Source of the DNA: Paracoccus albicereus
GTDB taxonomy: Bacteria; Pseudomonadota; Alphaproteobacteria; Rhodobacterales; Rhodobacteraceae
NCBI RefSeq assembly: GCF_024359525.1
Contig: NZ_JAKZEU010000003.1
Coordinates: 354,701 to 418,700, forward strand
Reading direction: 5' to 3'
Length of the DNA: 64,000 nucleotides
Shown: positions 44,246 through 54,378 of the stretch, in pieces
How positions within the stretch are numbered: the first letter of the stretch is position 1
Layout: every line of letters starts with the position of its first letter
Position numbers and translations under genes: made by a program
The notes under the pieces: model-generated
What the model saw: the letters and a program-made list of their open reading frames with translations, nothing else
Databases searched by the model: none
Told to the model about the DNA's origin: nothing

Positions 44246-44851
44246 ATGTCGAACGACCTGATCGCCAAGACTGCCATCGACCGGCGCCTGGCCGAGATCA
44301 TCACTCCGGTGATCGAGGATCTGGGCTACGAGCTGGTTCGCCTGCGCATGCAGGGCGGCAAGACGGCCACGTTGCAGATCATGGCCGACCGGCCCGAAGG
44401 CGGGATCAATGTCGACGATTGCGCCGACATCTCGACCGCGATCAGCGCGGTTCTGGATGTCGAGGATCCGGTCGAGGACCCCTATCACCTTGAGGTCAGC
44501 AGTCCCGGCATCGACCGTCCGCTGACCCGGCTGAAGGATTTCGAGACTTTCGAGGGTTACGAAGCGCGACTGGAGACGAACCAGCCCATCGATGGGCGCA
44601 AGCGCTTCAAGGGCGAGCTGGCGGGGGTCGAGGATGGCGAAGTGCTGATCAACATCGAGACCGGCGGCGAGACCCAGACCATCGGGTTGCAATTCGACTG
44701 GCTGTCGGACGCCAAGCTGGTCCTGACCGACGAGCTGATCCGCGAGATGCTGCGGCAGAAAAAGGAAGCCGGGGTCGAGATCGAGAATCTCGACGAGGGC
44801 CATTTTGACGAGATCGAAACCGATGCGGGCGACCCCGCCGAGAAGGAGTAA
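44246..44851 (+). CDS. rimP: ribosome maturation factor RimP
   Basis: A 201-residue protein needed for 30S subunit maturation. The fold is two domains: an N-terminal alpha/beta part ([17 protein letters not shown] near residue 22, then [21 protein letters not shown]) and a C-terminal SH3-like part. [14 protein letters not shown] near residue 76 is the family signature. The tail is acidic and about 30 residues longer than in E. coli. First gene of the operon; GAAGGGA precedes the ATG. Confidence 0.95.
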   Translation: MSNDLIAKTAIDRRLAEIITPVIEDLGYELVRLRMQGGKTATLQIMADRPEGGINVDDCADISTAISAVLDVEDPVEDPYHLEVSSPGIDRPLTRLKDFETFEGYEARLETNQPIDGRKRFKGELAGVEDGEVLINIETGGETQTIGLQFDWLSDAKLVLTDELIREMLRQKKEAGVEIENLDEGHFDEIETDAGDPAEKE

Positions 44852-44854
44852 GTG

Positions 44855-46543
44855 ATGGCGATCACCTCTGCCAACCAGCTTGAGCTGCTGCAGACCGCCG
44901 AGGCGGTGGCGCGCGAGAAGATGATCGAGCCCGAGCTGGTCATCGAAGCGATGGAGGACAGTCTCGCCCGGGCCGCGAAGTCGCGCTACGGCGCCGAGAT
45001 GGACATCCGCGTGGCCATCGACCGCAAGACCGGCAATGCCACCTTCACCCGCGTCCGCACCGTCGTGGACGAGGAAGAGCTTGAAAATTATCAGGCGCAA
45101 TTCACCGCCGATCAGGCCAAGCCTTATTTCGAGCTGTCGAAGAACGCGTCGTCCTATTGGACCCGCGACGGCGCGCGGCTGGACGACTTCGCCGGCGGGC
45201 CGCAACTGGGCGACGTCTTCGAGGAACAGGTTCCGCCTGTCGATCTGGGTCGGATCGCGGCGCAATCGGCCAAGCAGGTCATCCTGCAGCGCGTCCGCGA
45301 AGCCGAGCGCGATCGCCAGTACGAAGAATTCAAGGACCGCGCCGGCACGATCATCAACGGTCTGGTGAAGCGCGAGGAATACGGCAACATCATCGTCGAT
45401 ATCGGCCGTGGCGAGGCGATCCTGCGTCGCAACGAAAAGATCGGTCGCGAAAGCTATCGCCCCGGCGACCGCATCCGCTGCTACGTCAAGGACGTGCGCC
45501 GTGAGACCCGCGGCCCGCAGATCTTCCTGTCGCGCACCGATCCGCAGTTCATGGCCGAGCTGTTCAAGATGGAAGTGCCGGAGATCTATGACGGCATCAT
45601 CGAGATCAAGGCCGTTGCCCGCGACCCCGGCAGCCGCGCGAAGATCGGCGTGATCAGCTATGACAACTCGATCGACCCGGTCGGTGCCTGCGTCGGTATG
45701 CGCGGTTCGCGCGTTCAGGCCGTCGTCGGTGAATTGCAGGGTGAAAAGATCGACATCATACCGTGGTCGGAAGATCAGGCGACGTTCCTTGTGAACGCCC
45801 TGCAGCCGGCCGAGGTCAGCAAGGTGGTCTTCGACGAGGACGCGCCGCGAATCGAAGTCGTGGTGCCGGACGAGCAGCTGAGCCTTGCTATCGGCCGTCG
45901 CGGCCAGAACGTGCGGCTGGCGAGCCAGCTGACCGGCCTCGACATCGACATCCTGACCGAGGAAGAGGAATCCAAGCGCCGTCAGGCCGAGTTCAACGAG
46001 CGCACCCAGCTGTTCATGGACAAGCTGGATCTGGACGAATTCTTCGCCCAGCTGCTGGTTGCCGAAGGCTTCACCAACCTTCAGGAAGTGGCCTATGTCG
46101 ATCAGGACGAGCTTCTGTCGATTGACGGCGTCGACGAGGCGACGGCCGAGGAACTGCAGGCCCGTGCCCGCGACGTGCTGGAAGCGGCGAACAAGGCGGC
46201 CCTGGAGAACGCCCGCGCCCTTGGTGTCGAGGACAGCCTGGTTGAATTCGAGGGCCTGACACCCCAGATGATCGAAGCGTTGGCGAAAGACGGCATCAAG
46301 ACGCTGGAAGACTTCGCCACCTGCGCCGACTGGGAACTGGCCGGCGGCTGGACGACGGTCGACGGTCAGCGCGTGAAGGACGAAGGTCTGCTAGAGCCCT
46401 TCGACATCAGCCTCGAAGACGCGCAGACCATGGTTATGACCGCGCGTGTCATGCTGGGCTGGGTCGACCCGACCGAACTTGAGGCCGATGCAGACGGTGA
46501 AGGTGAAGGCGACGAGGGTGAAACCGAGGAGGCCGGGGTGTAA
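44855..46543 (+). CDS. nusA: transcription elongation/termination factor NusA
   Basis: A 562-residue RNA-polymerase-binding factor. Domains in order: N-terminal RNAP-binding part (1-135), S1 domain (about 135-205), two KH domains (about 230-365, with [16 protein letters not shown] and [16 protein letters not shown]), then helix-hairpin-helix/acidic repeats to the end. The tail after about 530 is Glu/Asp-rich. I use ATG 44855 with AAGGAG six bases upstream; GTG 44852 is in frame but poorly spaced. Confidence 0.96.
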   Translation: MAITSANQLELLQTAEAVAREKMIEPELVIEAMEDSLARAAKSRYGAEMDIRVAIDRKTGNATFTRVRTVVDEEELENYQAQFTADQAKPYFELSKNASSYWTRDGARLDDFAGGPQLGDVFEEQVPPVDLGRIAAQSAKQVILQRVREAERDRQYEEFKDRAGTIINGLVKREEYGNIIVDIGRGEAILRRNEKIGRESYRPGDRIRCYVKDVRRETRGPQIFLSRTDPQFMAELFKMEVPEIYDGIIEIKAVARDPGSRAKIGVISYDNSIDPVGACVGMRGSRVQAVVGELQGEKIDIIPWSEDQATFLVNALQPAEVSKVVFDEDAPRIEVVVPDEQLSLAIGRRGQNVRLASQLTGLDIDILTEEEESKRRQAEFNERTQLFMDKLDLDEFFAQLLVAEGFTNLQEVAYVDQDELLSIDGVDEATAEELQARARDVLEAANKAALENARALGVEDSLVEFEGLTPQMIEALAKDGIKTLEDFATCADWELAGGWTTVDGQRVKDEGLLEPFDISLEDAQTMVMTARVMLGWVDPTELEADADGEGEGDEGETEEAGV

Positions 46544-46557
46544 GCCCCGGAATCCGT

Positions 46558-47223
46558 TTGAGCCGCGGGGGTCGCACCAAGGACCGCGAGGCGCCATCCG
46601 AACGGCGCTGCATCGTCACCGGCGATGTGCAGCCCAAGGAAGGCTTGGTCCGCTTCGTCGCGGGCCCTGACGGGATGGTCGTGCCGGATCTGGCGGAAAA
46701 GCTTCCGGGTCGCGGCATCTGGGTCGCGGCCCAACGTGCCGCGATCGACAAGGCCGCTGCCAAGGGAATGTTTTCCCGCGGCGCCAAAGCGCAGGTCAGG
46801 GCGCCCGACGGTCTGGCCGATCTGGTCGAGTCGGGATTGGCAAAGCGGGTGGTCGAACTGGTTTCGCTTGCCCGCAAGGCAGGCGACGCGGTCGCCGGTT
46901 TCGAGAAGGTCAAGGGCTGGCTGGCCGACGGACGCGCGAAGGTGCTGTTGCAGGCCAGCGACGGCTCTGACCGGGGCAAGGGAAAGCTGTGGACACCCAC
47001 CGGCGGACGCTGGTTCGGGTGCCTGACGGCGTCAGAATTGGGTTTGTCCTTTGGCCGTGACCATGTCATACACGGCGCGCTTGCGCCGGGCGGACTGACG
47101 GACAGGGTCATCAAGGAAGCGAGCAGGCTATCGGGCCTGCGCGGTGGATCGGCGGTTCCGACACCGCCCTCAGCGAGCATCACGGCGGCGTTGCCGCCCG
47201 GAAGGAATGAAGACGCGACATGA
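46558..47223 (+). CDS. YlxR-YlxQ fusion RNA-binding protein (DUF448 + L7Ae-like)
   Basis: A 221-residue protein. The N-terminal YlxR domain shows [20 protein letters not shown] and LPGRGIWV at about residues 15-55. The C-terminal L7Ae/YlxQ-like part has [22 protein letters not shown] near 101. In Firmicutes the two are separate genes between nusA and infB; the fusion is usual in alphaproteobacteria. Translation begins at a TTG (46558), since the family N-terminus lies right after it. Stop overlaps the infB ATG. Confidence 0.88.
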   Translation: MSRGGRTKDREAPSERRCIVTGDVQPKEGLVRFVAGPDGMVVPDLAEKLPGRGIWVAAQRAAIDKAAAKGMFSRGAKAQVRAPDGLADLVESGLAKRVVELVSLARKAGDAVAGFEKVKGWLADGRAKVLLQASDGSDRGKGKLWTPTGGRWFGCLTASELGLSFGRDHVIHGALAPGGLTDRVIKEASRLSGLRGGSAVPTPPSASITAALPPGRNEDAT

Positions 47224-49760
47224 GCGATAACGACGGCAAGAAGACATTGGGATTGGGTGGCGGCGCGAGTCGTTCGGGACAGGTGAAGCAAAGCTTCAGC
47301 CACGGCCGGACGAAGAATGTCGTCGTTGAAACCAAGCGCAAGCGTGTGGTCATGCCAAAGCCTGGGAGCAACGTTCCCGAAAAGGCGTCGCCCGCCGTCG
47401 CTCGCGCGGCATCGGATCCCTCGAAGCGCCCGGCCGGCATTTCCGAAGCGGAAATGGAGCGCCGGCTGAAGGCCCTAGCCGCGGCGAAGGCGCGCGAGGA
47501 AGAAGAAGCCGCCGCCCGCGCTGCGGATGAGAAGGCGCGCGAGGAAGAACGCGAGCGCCGCCGCGCCGAAGCCGAAGCCAAGGAGCGCGAGGCGCGCGAG
47601 CGCGAGGAAGCGCTGCGGATCAAGGAAGAGCGTGAAGAACAGGCCGCACGCGAAGCCAAGGACGAGGAAGCCAAAAAGGCCGCCGCCGCGGCGCGCAAGG
47701 CCGAACCGGCCAAGAAGTCGGCGGGCGAGCCTCAGGATGCTGCCGCGGCGCAGGCCGCCGCTGCGCGCGCCGAGACGAAGGGTGTGCGCAGCCGGCCCGA
47801 GCGCGACGCGCGCAACCAGCCGTCCGACGACCGCGACAGCCGCAATCGCAATGAGCGCGACGGCCGCCGGTCGGGCAAGCTGTCGGTGACGCAGGCGCTG
47901 CAAGGCGACGGCGGGCGCCAGCGCAGCCTCGCCGCGATGAAGCGCAAGCAGGAGCGTGCCAAGCAGAAGGCGATGGGCCAGTCGGTCCGTGCCGAGAAGC
48001 AGGTGCGCGACGTTCGACTGCCCGAAACGATCGTGGTTCAGGAATTGGCGAACCGGATGGCGGAGCGCGCCGCGGACGTGGTCAAGTCGCTGATGAAGAT
48101 GGGCATGATGGTCAACATGAACCAGCCCATCGATGCCGACACCGCCGAGCTGGTGATCGATGAATTCGGCCACCGTGCCGTCCGCGTCAGCGATTCCGAC
48201 GTGGAGCAGGTGATCGACACGGTCGAAGACAAGGACACCGATCTGGAACCGCGTCCGCCGGTCGTGACCATCATGGGTCACGTCGACCACGGCAAGACCA
48301 GCCTTCTGGACGCGATCCGCAAGACGAATGTCGTCTCGGGCGAGGCCGGGGGCATCACCCAGCATATCGGCGCCTATCAGGTGACGACCGAGGGTGGGGC
48401 GGTTCTGTCCTTCCTCGATACGCCGGGGCACGCGGCCTTCACCTCGATGCGCGCCCGCGGTGCGCAAGTGACGGACATCGTGGTTCTGGTCGTCGCCGCC
48501 GACGATGCGGTGATGCCGCAGACGGTCGAGGCGATCAATCACGCCAAGGCCGCCAAGGTGCCCATGATCGTGGCGATCAACAAGATCGACAAGCCTGCGG
48601 CCAACGCACAGAAAGTCCGCACCGACCTGCTGCAGCACGAAGTCATCGTGGAACAGCTGTCCGGTGAGGTTCAAGACGTCGAGGTCTCGGCCACGACCGG
48701 TCAGGGACTTGACCAGTTGCTCGAGGCGATTGCGCTGCAGTCCGAGATCCTCGAACTGAAGGCCAACCCGACCCGCGCTGCCCAAGGCGCCGTGATCGAG
48801 GCGCAGCTGGATGTCGGCCGCGGTCCGGTCGCGACGGTTCTGGTTCAGAACGGCACCCTGCGTCGTGGCGACATTTTCGTCGTGGGCGAGCAGTGGGGCA
48901 AGGTCCGTGCGCTGATCAACGACCGTGGCGAGCGCGTCAACGAAGCCGGCCCGTCGGTTCCGGTCGAGGTTCTGGGTCTTAACGGCACGCCAGAGGCAGG
49001 CGACGTGTTGAACGTGGTCGAGACCGAAGCGCAGGCCCGTGAGATCGCGGAATATCGTGAGCAGCATTCCAAGGACAAGCGCGCCGCAGCCGGTGCTGCC
49101 GTCACGCTTGACCAGATGCTGGCGAAGGCCAAGGCCGACGAGAACGTCGCCGAACTGCCGGTGGTGGTGAAGGCCGACGTTCAGGGCTCTGCCGAAGCGA
49201 TCGTGCAGGCGCTGGACAAGGTCGGCAACGACGAGGTCCGCGTGCGGGTTCTGCATTACGGCGTCGGCGCGATCACAGACAGCGATATCGGACTTGCCGA
49301 AGCGTCGGGTGCATCCGTCATCGGGTTCAACGTCCGGGCCAACGCGTCGGCGCGGAACACGGCGAACCAGAAGGGGGTCGAGGTCCGCTATTACTCGATC
49401 ATTTATGACCTGGTAGACGACATCAAGGCGGCCGCATCCGGCCTGCTGTCGGCCGAAGTGCGCGAGACCTTCATCGGCTACGCGACGATCAAGGAAGTCT
49501 TCAAGGTCACGGGTGTCGGCAAGGTTGCAGGCTGTCTTGTGACCGAAGGCGTTGCCCGCCGCTCTGCCGGTGTCCGTCTGCTGCGCGACGACGTGGTGAT
49601 CCACGAAGGCACGCTGAAGACGCTCAAGCGCTTCAAGGACGAGGTCAAGGAAGTACAATCCGGCCAGGAATGCGGGATGGCGTTCGAGAATTACGACGAC
49701 ATCCGCGAAGGCGACGTGATCGAGATCTTCGAGCGCGAAGAGGTCGAGCGCCAGCTTTAA
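47220..49760 (+). CDS. infB: translation initiation factor IF-2
   Basis: An 846-residue GTPase that brings initiator tRNA to the 30S subunit. A long Ala/Glu/Arg-rich, probably helical N-terminal region (about 75-250) precedes the IF-2 N domain. The G domain begins near residue 350 with GHVDHGKTS, then DTPGH and NKIDKP. Domains II-IV end with the [16 protein letters not shown] sequence. The length is normal for the group. It closes the operon and is followed by a strong terminator. Confidence 0.97.
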   Translation: MSDNDGKKTLGLGGGASRSGQVKQSFSHGRTKNVVVETKRKRVVMPKPGSNVPEKASPAVARAASDPSKRPAGISEAEMERRLKALAAAKAREEEEAAARAADEKAREEERERRRAEAEAKEREAREREEALRIKEEREEQAAREAKDEEAKKAAAAARKAEPAKKSAGEPQDAAAAQAAAARAETKGVRSRPERDARNQPSDDRDSRNRNERDGRRSGKLSVTQALQGDGGRQRSLAAMKRKQERAKQKAMGQSVRAEKQVRDVRLPETIVVQELANRMAERAADVVKSLMKMGMMVNMNQPIDADTAELVIDEFGHRAVRVSDSDVEQVIDTVEDKDTDLEPRPPVVTIMGHVDHGKTSLLDAIRKTNVVSGEAGGITQHIGAYQVTTEGGAVLSFLDTPGHAAFTSMRARGAQVTDIVVLVVAADDAVMPQTVEAINHAKAAKVPMIVAINKIDKPAANAQKVRTDLLQHEVIVEQLSGEVQDVEVSATTGQGLDQLLEAIALQSEILELKANPTRAAQGAVIEAQLDVGRGPVATVLVQNGTLRRGDIFVVGEQWGKVRALINDRGERVNEAGPSVPVEVLGLNGTPEAGDVLNVVETEAQAREIAEYREQHSKDKRAAAGAAVTLDQMLAKAKADENVAELPVVVKADVQGSAEAIVQALDKVGNDEVRVRVLHYGVGAITDSDIGLAEASGASVIGFNVRANASARNTANQKGVEVRYYSIIYDLVDDIKAAASGLLSAEVRETFIGYATIKEVFKVTGVGKVAGCLVTEGVARRSAGVRLLRDDVVIHEGTLKTLKRFKDEVKEVQSGQECGMAFENYDDIREGDVIEIFEREEVERQL

Positions 49761-49788
49761 GACAAGCATCGACGAGCTTGAGAACTAC

Positions 49789-49824
49789 AAAGGGGGCATT
49801 ATTTAATGCGCCCTTTCATTTTTT
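49789..49824 (+). terminator. terminator of the infB operon
   Basis: AAAGGGGGCAT and ATGCGCCCTTT form an eleven-base stem with one mismatch, followed by CATTTTTTC. It is 29 bases after the infB stop. Confidence 0.85.
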
Positions 49825-49860
49825 CTTGATCGCGGTAGCGCGACGTCGCATTATGTACGC

Positions 49861-49892
49861 ACAAAACAAAAGGGCGCGGATTAACCGCGCCC
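49861..49892 (-). terminator. terminator of the XRE regulator gene
   Basis: Read on the minus strand, GGGCGCGG and CCGCGCCC form a perfect eight-base stem with a five-base loop, followed by TTTTGTTTTGT. It lies 70 bases past the regulator stop. Confidence 0.75.
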
Positions 49893-49961
49893 CTTCGCCC
49901 CAGACACAGACCCGAACTCGTTACACACCCAGACTCGTCGACCCATATCCAGCTGGTGGCT

Positions 49962-50321
49962 TCAAGCCGCGTCGGACAGCACCCGCGCAAGCTCGAAGAT
50001 CTGACGCCGTTGAACGGCGGGCATCGCGTAATAGGCGCGCACCAGCTGGAGCGCCTCCTTGTCCGCGAGGAAATCGTCTTCGACGGCCTTTGCACCCTGA
50101 TCGTCGTGCAACCCTTCGAAGAAGAAGCTGACCGGAACATCCACCGCCTGAGCGATATCCCACAACCGCGACGCAGAGACGCGGTTCATTCCGGTTTCAT
50201 ATTTCTGGATCTGCTGGAACTTGATGCCGACCTTGTCAGCCAGCTGTTGCTGCGTCATACCGATCATCCACCGGCGGTGCCGGATCCGCTTACCAACATG
50301 TACATCGACGCCGTGCTTCAT
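49962..50321 (-). CDS. XRE family helix-turn-helix regulator
   Basis: A 119-residue DNA-binding protein. The Cro/C1-type domain is at about residues 8-70: GKRIRHRRWMIGMTQQQLADKVGIKFQQIQKYETG then RLWDIAQAVDVPVSFFFEG. The C-terminal 50 residues form a short helical region with a conserved EALQLVRAYYAMP segment, probably for dimerisation. Proteins of this exact layout are common in Rhodobacteraceae. Its targets are unknown; three GCAAT repeats just upstream of its own start may be an autoregulatory site. Confidence 0.88.
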   Translation of the reverse strand: MKHGVDVHVGKRIRHRRWMIGMTQQQLADKVGIKFQQIQKYETGMNRVSASRLWDIAQAVDVPVSFFFEGLHDDQGAKAVEDDFLADKEALQLVRAYYAMPAVQRRQIFELARVLSDAA

Positions 50322-50332
50322 CGCTCAACCCC

Positions 50333-50370
50333 TTGCAATCTGGACTGGCAATACTCCACAGGCGTGCAAT
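50333..50370. promoter_or_regulatory. three GCAAT direct repeats upstream of the XRE gene
   Basis: TTGCAAT (50333), TGGCAAT (50346) and GTGCAAT (50364) lie within 38 bases and 12-49 bases before the regulator start, in the shared region with the quinone oxidoreductase gene. They could be binding sites for the regulator. Spacing (13 and 18) is not regular. Confidence 0.3.
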
Positions 50371-50466
50371 TTTCGAGAGAGAACATGGTTAATTGGCTTG
50401 AATCTGACCAAAAAGACAGGTCCCGGATTGCGGCTGTTGCGCCATCTCTCGAAGGATTTTGCGAAT

Positions 50467-51468
50467 ATGGCCGATGACTTCAATACCGCCCCCGCGACGC
50501 AGGAACACATGAAGGCCGCGCTGATCGAGGCGCCCAACACCGACCCGGTCGTCAGAGTGCTCCCTGTCCCCAAGAATGTCGGGGAAGGACGGGTCTTGGT
50601 CAGGATGCGCGCGGCGGCGCTGAATTTCGCCGATCTGCTGAAGGCGCAAGGCCGCTATCAAGAGGCTGAACCGTTCCCGTTCGTGTCGGGCCTGGAAGGC
50701 GCCGGCGAGGTCATTGAGGCTAGCGTGGATAGCGCGCTGACGCCCGGCCAGCGTGTCGCGGTCAACGTGCCGGGAACGCTTTGCGACGTCGTTGCGGCAC
50801 CAGCGCAGCAATGTATTCCGATCCCGGACGCCATGAGCTTCGAAGAGGCTGCAGGCTTTCAGATCGCATACGGCACCAGCCATTTGGCACTGGTAGGGCC
50901 CGGCGCATTGCGCGATGGCGAAACGCTGGCCGTTCTTGGCGCTGCCGGTGGCGTGGGGCTGACGGCCGTGCAGGTGGGCCGCGCGCTTGACGCTCGGGTC
51001 ATCGCGGTCGCGCGTGGGTCCGACAAGATGGACCTGCTGCGCAGCGAAGGTGCAGATGTTGTCATAGACAGCGACGAGTGTGGCGATCTGAAGACCGCCC
51101 TGCGCGACGCCGGTGGTGTCGACGTCGTCTATGATCCAGTGGGCGACGCGCCCGGTCTCGCCGCCTTCGGCGCGCTGCGGCAGTGTGGGCGCTTTCTTGT
51201 CATCGGCTTTGCCGGCGGTCAGCCGCCGCGACTGCCGCTGAATCACGCGCTGGTCAAGAATATCTCGATCCACGGCTATTACTGGGGCGGACTGCGCAAG
51301 CGCGATCCGCAGGCGGTGCAGGCGAGTTTGCGCGATCTCTTCAAGCTCTACGAAGAGGGTAGGCTGCGACCGCATCTGGGTCATGTTCTGCCGCTGGATC
51401 GACTGGCCGAAGGTTTCGACTTGCTGCGAAGCCGTCGGGCTGTCGGAAAAGTCATCGTAACCCTGTAA
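50467..51468 (+). CDS. NADPH:quinone oxidoreductase (zeta-crystallin-like MDR)
   Basis: A 333-residue medium-chain dehydrogenase/reductase without the zinc-binding cysteines. The N-terminal catalytic domain has ALNFADLLKAQGRY and GLEGAGEVIE. The NADPH-binding fold begins with LAVLGAAGGVGLTAVQVGRA near residue 157. It reduces quinones or enoyl compounds using NADPH. ATG 50467 follows GAAGGA; ATG 50509 would remove 14 residues. It diverges from the XRE gene. Confidence 0.88.
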   Translation: MADDFNTAPATQEHMKAALIEAPNTDPVVRVLPVPKNVGEGRVLVRMRAAALNFADLLKAQGRYQEAEPFPFVSGLEGAGEVIEASVDSALTPGQRVAVNVPGTLCDVVAAPAQQCIPIPDAMSFEEAAGFQIAYGTSHLALVGPGALRDGETLAVLGAAGGVGLTAVQVGRALDARVIAVARGSDKMDLLRSEGADVVIDSDECGDLKTALRDAGGVDVVYDPVGDAPGLAAFGALRQCGRFLVIGFAGGQPPRLPLNHALVKNISIHGYYWGGLRKRDPQAVQASLRDLFKLYEEGRLRPHLGHVLPLDRLAEGFDLLRSRRAVGKVIVTL

Positions 51469-51497
51469 AAGACGGCCCAAAACCGGTCCTTGCGGCA

Positions 51498-51526
51498 TTG
51501 AAAATTCGCGTTTCTCTGCCAATATT
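51498..51526 (+). promoter_or_regulatory. predicted promoter of the Bax inhibitor-1 gene
   Basis: TTGAAA (51498-51503) and AATATT (51521-51526) are separated by 17 bases, leaving a leader of about 45 bases before ATG 51579. Confidence 0.5.
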
Positions 51527-51578
51527 GATCGCAATTGAGGGCGTGGGATGTGTCCGCGCCGACTTAGGGGAGATACCG

Positions 51579-52325
51579 ATGGCAGACTTCAACACTGTCC
51601 GTACCGCCCGGACGACCAGCTATGATAGTGCGGTTGTCGATCAGGGATTGCGGGCCTACATGAACCGCGTTTACGGGCTGATGTCCGTGGGCATGCTGGT
51701 GACGGCAGGCGCGGCTTGGGGCATCAGCAATGCGGCGGTCGACGGGTCGGGTCAGCTGACGCAGCTTGGCTATGCGATCTATGCTTCGCCGCTGAAGTGG
51801 CTGATCATGTTCGCGCCGCTGATCATGGTCTTCGCTTTTGGCGCCGCGATGAACCGTCTTTCGGTTCAGGGCGCCACCTTCATGTTCTACGCGTTCTCGG
51901 CGCTGATGGGTCTATCGATCAGCTCGATCTTCCTCGTCTACACGCCGTTCTCGATCGTGCAGACGTTCCTTGTGACCGCGATCGCCTTCGCCGGCCTCTC
52001 GCTTTGGGGTTATACCACCAAACGCGATATTTCGGGTTGGGGCAGCTTCCTGGTCATGGGCGTGATCGGTCTGATCGTCGCCTCGATCGTGAACATCTTC
52101 CTGCAATCGTCAGGAATGCAGTTCGCGATCTCGGTGATCGGCGTGCTGCTGTTCGCCGGCCTGACGGCTTATGACACGCAGCGGATCAAGAACATGTATC
52201 TGCAGATGCGCAACTCGGACGCCGACTTCCTCGGCAAGACGGCCATCATGGGCGCGCTGAGCCTGTATCTGGACTTCATCAACATGTTCATGTTCCTGCT
52301 GTCCTTCATGGGCAACCGCGAGTAA
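51579..52325 (+). CDS. Bax inhibitor-1/YccA family membrane protein
   Basis: A 248-residue protein with seven membrane helices. GLRAYMNRVYGLMSVGMLVTA begins the first helix near residue 24, and the BI-1 signature aspartates fall in YDTQRIKNMY near 206 and SLYLDFINMFMFLLSFMG at the end. Bacterial relatives act as Ca2+/H+ leak channels or interact with FtsH. GGGGAGA supports ATG 51579. A strong terminator follows, so it is monocistronic. Confidence 0.9.
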   Translation: MADFNTVRTARTTSYDSAVVDQGLRAYMNRVYGLMSVGMLVTAGAAWGISNAAVDGSGQLTQLGYAIYASPLKWLIMFAPLIMVFAFGAAMNRLSVQGATFMFYAFSALMGLSISSIFLVYTPFSIVQTFLVTAIAFAGLSLWGYTTKRDISGWGSFLVMGVIGLIVASIVNIFLQSSGMQFAISVIGVLLFAGLTAYDTQRIKNMYLQMRNSDADFLGKTAIMGALSLYLDFINMFMFLLSFMGNRE

Positions 52326-52344
52326 TTCACGATCAAACGACGCG

Positions 52345-52371
52345 AAGGCCGGGCATTTGCCCGGCCTTTTT
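52345..52371 (+). terminator. intrinsic terminator after Bax inhibitor-1 gene
   Basis: GGCCGGGC and GCCCGGCC pair over a four-base loop and are followed by five T. It also lies 24 bases beyond the 3' end of the tRNA-Arg gene on the other strand. Confidence 0.85.
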
Positions 52372-52394
52372 CGTTGGTGCTGTCGAAAAGATCG

Positions 52395-52471
52395 TGGCGA
52401 TCCCGGAAGGGCTCGAACCCTCAACCTGCCGATTAGAAGTCGGCTGCTCTATCCAGTTGAGCTACGGGACC
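52395..52471 (-). tRNA. tRNA-Arg (anticodon TCT)
   Basis: The minus strand folds into a full cloverleaf. The acceptor is GGTCCCG/CGGGATC with one G-T pair; the anticodon stem is GCCGA/TCGGC around loop CTTCTAA, giving anticodon TCT (reads AGA and AGG). The T loop is GTTCGAG and the CCA end is encoded. It lies 41 bases downstream of the lysozyme-inhibitor gene on the same strand, so it may be partly co-transcribed. Confidence 0.96.
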
Positions 52472-52512
52472 GGCTGGGCGGCTTTCTGCGGCATGGGCTG
52501 CGCCCGTGCAAG

Positions 52513-52851
52513 TCATTCCCTGGCCTTGCAGCCGGTCAGGACTTCTTCTGCTTCATCCTCGCCCCGGTAAAGGGTCGCGTCATCGCCCTTGCCACGCAAC
52601 ACGAATGGCGCGGCGTCGCCGACCGCGACATACCGAATCCCGGACCCCGAGACCGCCTGACGCATCGTCACGAGCCGACCTTCGATCAGGGCGACGGCCA
52701 GTTGATCAGGCGACAGGTTGTTCAGGAAGACCACCGGCAGATCGACACCGCCGTCACAGCGATAGTTCACCTCGATCGCGGCAAGATCCTCGGCCAAGGC
52801 TGTGCCGGTCAGAAACAGTGAGGCCAGCGCGCCGATTGCCACGTTCCGCAT
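52513..52851 (-). CDS. MliC family lysozyme inhibitor
   Basis: A 112-residue secreted protein. A Sec signal peptide is cut near ALA-E (residue 20). The mature part has VNYRCDGG, the SGSGIRY motif near 68 and GKGDDATLYRG near 87. The SGxxY and KGxxA motifs are what MliC/PliC proteins insert into the C-type lysozyme active site. A Cys pair (about residues 32 and 109) can form a disulfide. It is not a lipoprotein, so it is PliC-like in location. It overlaps the GNAT stop by one base. Confidence 0.85.
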   Translation of the reverse strand: MRNVAIGALASLFLTGTALAEDLAAIEVNYRCDGGVDLPVVFLNNLSPDQLAVALIEGRLVTMRQAVSGSGIRYVAVGDAAPFVLRGKGDDATLYRGEDEAEEVLTGCKARE

Positions 52852-53315
52852 CACAGCATCCTCGTCATGAAAACACTGTTCGGGTCCGGGCGGTATGGCG
52901 GGAAGGCAGGACATTCCGAAAACCCGGCACGCGCGTAAAGCGCCCGCGCGGCGACAAATCCCGGCTGCGCCCCTGTTTCGAGCGACACCTTGCTGATCGC
53001 CTGTTCCCGGGCGAGCCCCATGAGGTTGTTCAACATCACGCGCGACAGCCCCCTGCCCCGCCACTCGGCCAGCACGTGCATCGATTTCAGCTCGCCATGA
53101 TCCGGTGCGAGCCTCTTCAGGGCCCCCATCGCAACAGGTTCGCCAGACAGGCGACCGACAAGAAAGGTGATGTCGGGCGTGACCAGGGCCGTGCGGGGCA
53201 GCATGTGGATCGATTCCGGTGGCGTGTCGGCGTGCATGTCTGCCGTGTGGCGCTGGAACAGCAGTTCCAGATCGTCGGCCAGCGGGCTCTCGACGCTGAT
53301 CGTCAGTGAGTCCAA
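52851..53315 (-). CDS. GNAT family N-acetyltransferase
   Basis: A 154-residue single-domain acetyltransferase. The acetyl-CoA loop is [16 protein letters not shown] near residue 83, and [22 protein letters not shown] near 112 forms the C-terminal motif. It resembles putative acetyltransferases of the YjgM/PhnO-like type; the substrate is unknown. The start is TTG at 53315, inside the end of the complex I subunit gene (13-base overlap), because no ATG gives a complete domain. Confidence 0.82.
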   Translation of the reverse strand: MDSLTISVESPLADDLELLFQRHTADMHADTPPESIHMLPRTALVTPDITFLVGRLSGEPVAMGALKRLAPDHGELKSMHVLAEWRGRGLSRVMLNNLMGLAREQAISKVSLETGAQPGFVAARALYARAGFSECPAFPPYRPDPNSVFMTRML

Positions 53316-53614
53316 GGCAGGCGCCGGTCAGTGGCGAAATTCTCGCCGTAGCCACGCTGGCGCACGATCGGTGCGCGGCGATGGCTTTCCTGCACGACGA
53401 AATCCAGCCCGTGGTTGCGGGCATAATCCTCGGCCTGCTTGCGGTTGGCGAATTTCAGGCGAACCTGGCTCTGGGTGTCGTCGGACGAGGTCCAGCCCAT
53501 CAGCGGATCGATCTCGCGCTTGTCGGCTTGCGGAAACTCCAGAACCCAATTCTGTGTGCCACGCGTCCCCGACTGCATCGCATTGCGGGAGGGTTGATAG
53601 ATACGGACGCGCAT
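53303..53614 (-). CDS. NADH dehydrogenase accessory subunit, NDUFS4-like (ETC complex I subunit)
   Basis: A 103-residue protein of the ETC_C1_NDUFA4/NDUFS4 family. [19 protein letters not shown] at the start, [17 protein letters not shown] and [20 protein letters not shown] are the conserved points. It is an accessory subunit of respiratory complex I kept in alphaproteobacteria and mitochondria. No nuo genes are in the window, so it is encoded apart from the main operon. It begins a three-gene string ending in the lysozyme inhibitor. Confidence 0.88.
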   Translation of the reverse strand: MRVRIYQPSRNAMQSGTRGTQNWVLEFPQADKREIDPLMGWTSSDDTQSQVRLKFANRKQAEDYARNHGLDFVVQESHRRAPIVRQRGYGENFATDRRLPWTH

Positions 53615-53740
53615 GGTCGGGCACCTTCGGCTGGAAACAGCCGATATATCGCCAAAGACGGGCCTCGGTTCAAGCCCCGGAACATTGCCCGAAAGGTCGC
53701 GTTGGTCCGTCAGTCTGTCCCGATCACACGGAGGAAACCC

Positions 53741-54367
53741 ATGCTGACCCGTACAACTGCCCTGACCGCCGCGCTTTTGATCAGTGCCTGGCCCGCGCTG
53801 GCGCAGGATGCGACCACCGAGACCCCGGCCGAGGCGCCCGCCAGCGAAACAACAGAAGCGCCCGCCGCAGAGGCTGCAGCGCCCGAGGGCGAAGCCCAAC
53901 CGTCCGATGCAGTGCCGGGCGAAATGGCGTCGATGATCGCCGAGCTGACCGGACCGGAAGGCGAAAGCTTCGGCACGGTGACCGTCGCCCCGACGCCATC
54001 GGGTGTGATGCTCGCAACCATCACGCTGGAGGGTGTGCCCGAGGGGATCCACGGCATCCATTTCCATGAAACCGGCACCTGTACCACGCCCGATTTCGAA
54101 TCGGCCGGTGGTCATATCGCTGGCGATCATGAGCATGGCGTGATGGCCGAAGGCGGCGCACATCCGGGCGACATGCCGAATGTCCACGTGCCTGCCGATG
54201 GTGCGTTGACCGTCGAGTATTTCGTCCATGGCCTGACGGCGGATATGCTTTCGGACGACGACGGCGCGGCCGTTATTCTTCACGCCCAGCCCGACGATTA
54301 CAGCGGGCAGCCATCAGGCAACGCCGGGCCGCGACTGGCTTGCGGCACCGTTTCGGCAACTGAATAA
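53741..54367 (+). CDS. sodC: Cu/Zn superoxide dismutase family protein
   Basis: A 208-residue periplasmic enzyme. Signal peptide to about residue 22 (ALA-Q). A Glu/Ala/Pro/Thr-rich spacer (about 23-65) has no counterpart in E. coli SodC. The metal ligands are in place: HFH near 109, AGGH, the [10 protein letters not shown] segment and [10 protein letters not shown], and the catalytic arginine in GPRLACG. Both cysteines of the structural disulfide are kept. GGAGGA precedes the ATG. It is followed after 11 bases by an I78 inhibitor gene. Confidence 0.9.
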   Translation: MLTRTTALTAALLISAWPALAQDATTETPAEAPASETTEAPAAEAAAPEGEAQPSDAVPGEMASMIAELTGPEGESFGTVTVAPTPSGVMLATITLEGVPEGIHGIHFHETGTCTTPDFESAGGHIAGDHEHGVMAEGGAHPGDMPNVHVPADGALTVEYFVHGLTADMLSDDDGAAVILHAQPDDYSGQPSGNAGPRLACGTVSATE

Positions 54368-54378
54368 GGGCGGGCTCA

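Noticed and set aside
47475..49769. A 764-codon minus-strand open frame over infB.
   Set aside because: Antisense to IF-2; its composition (His, Leu, Arg, Asp runs) is typical of shadow frames.
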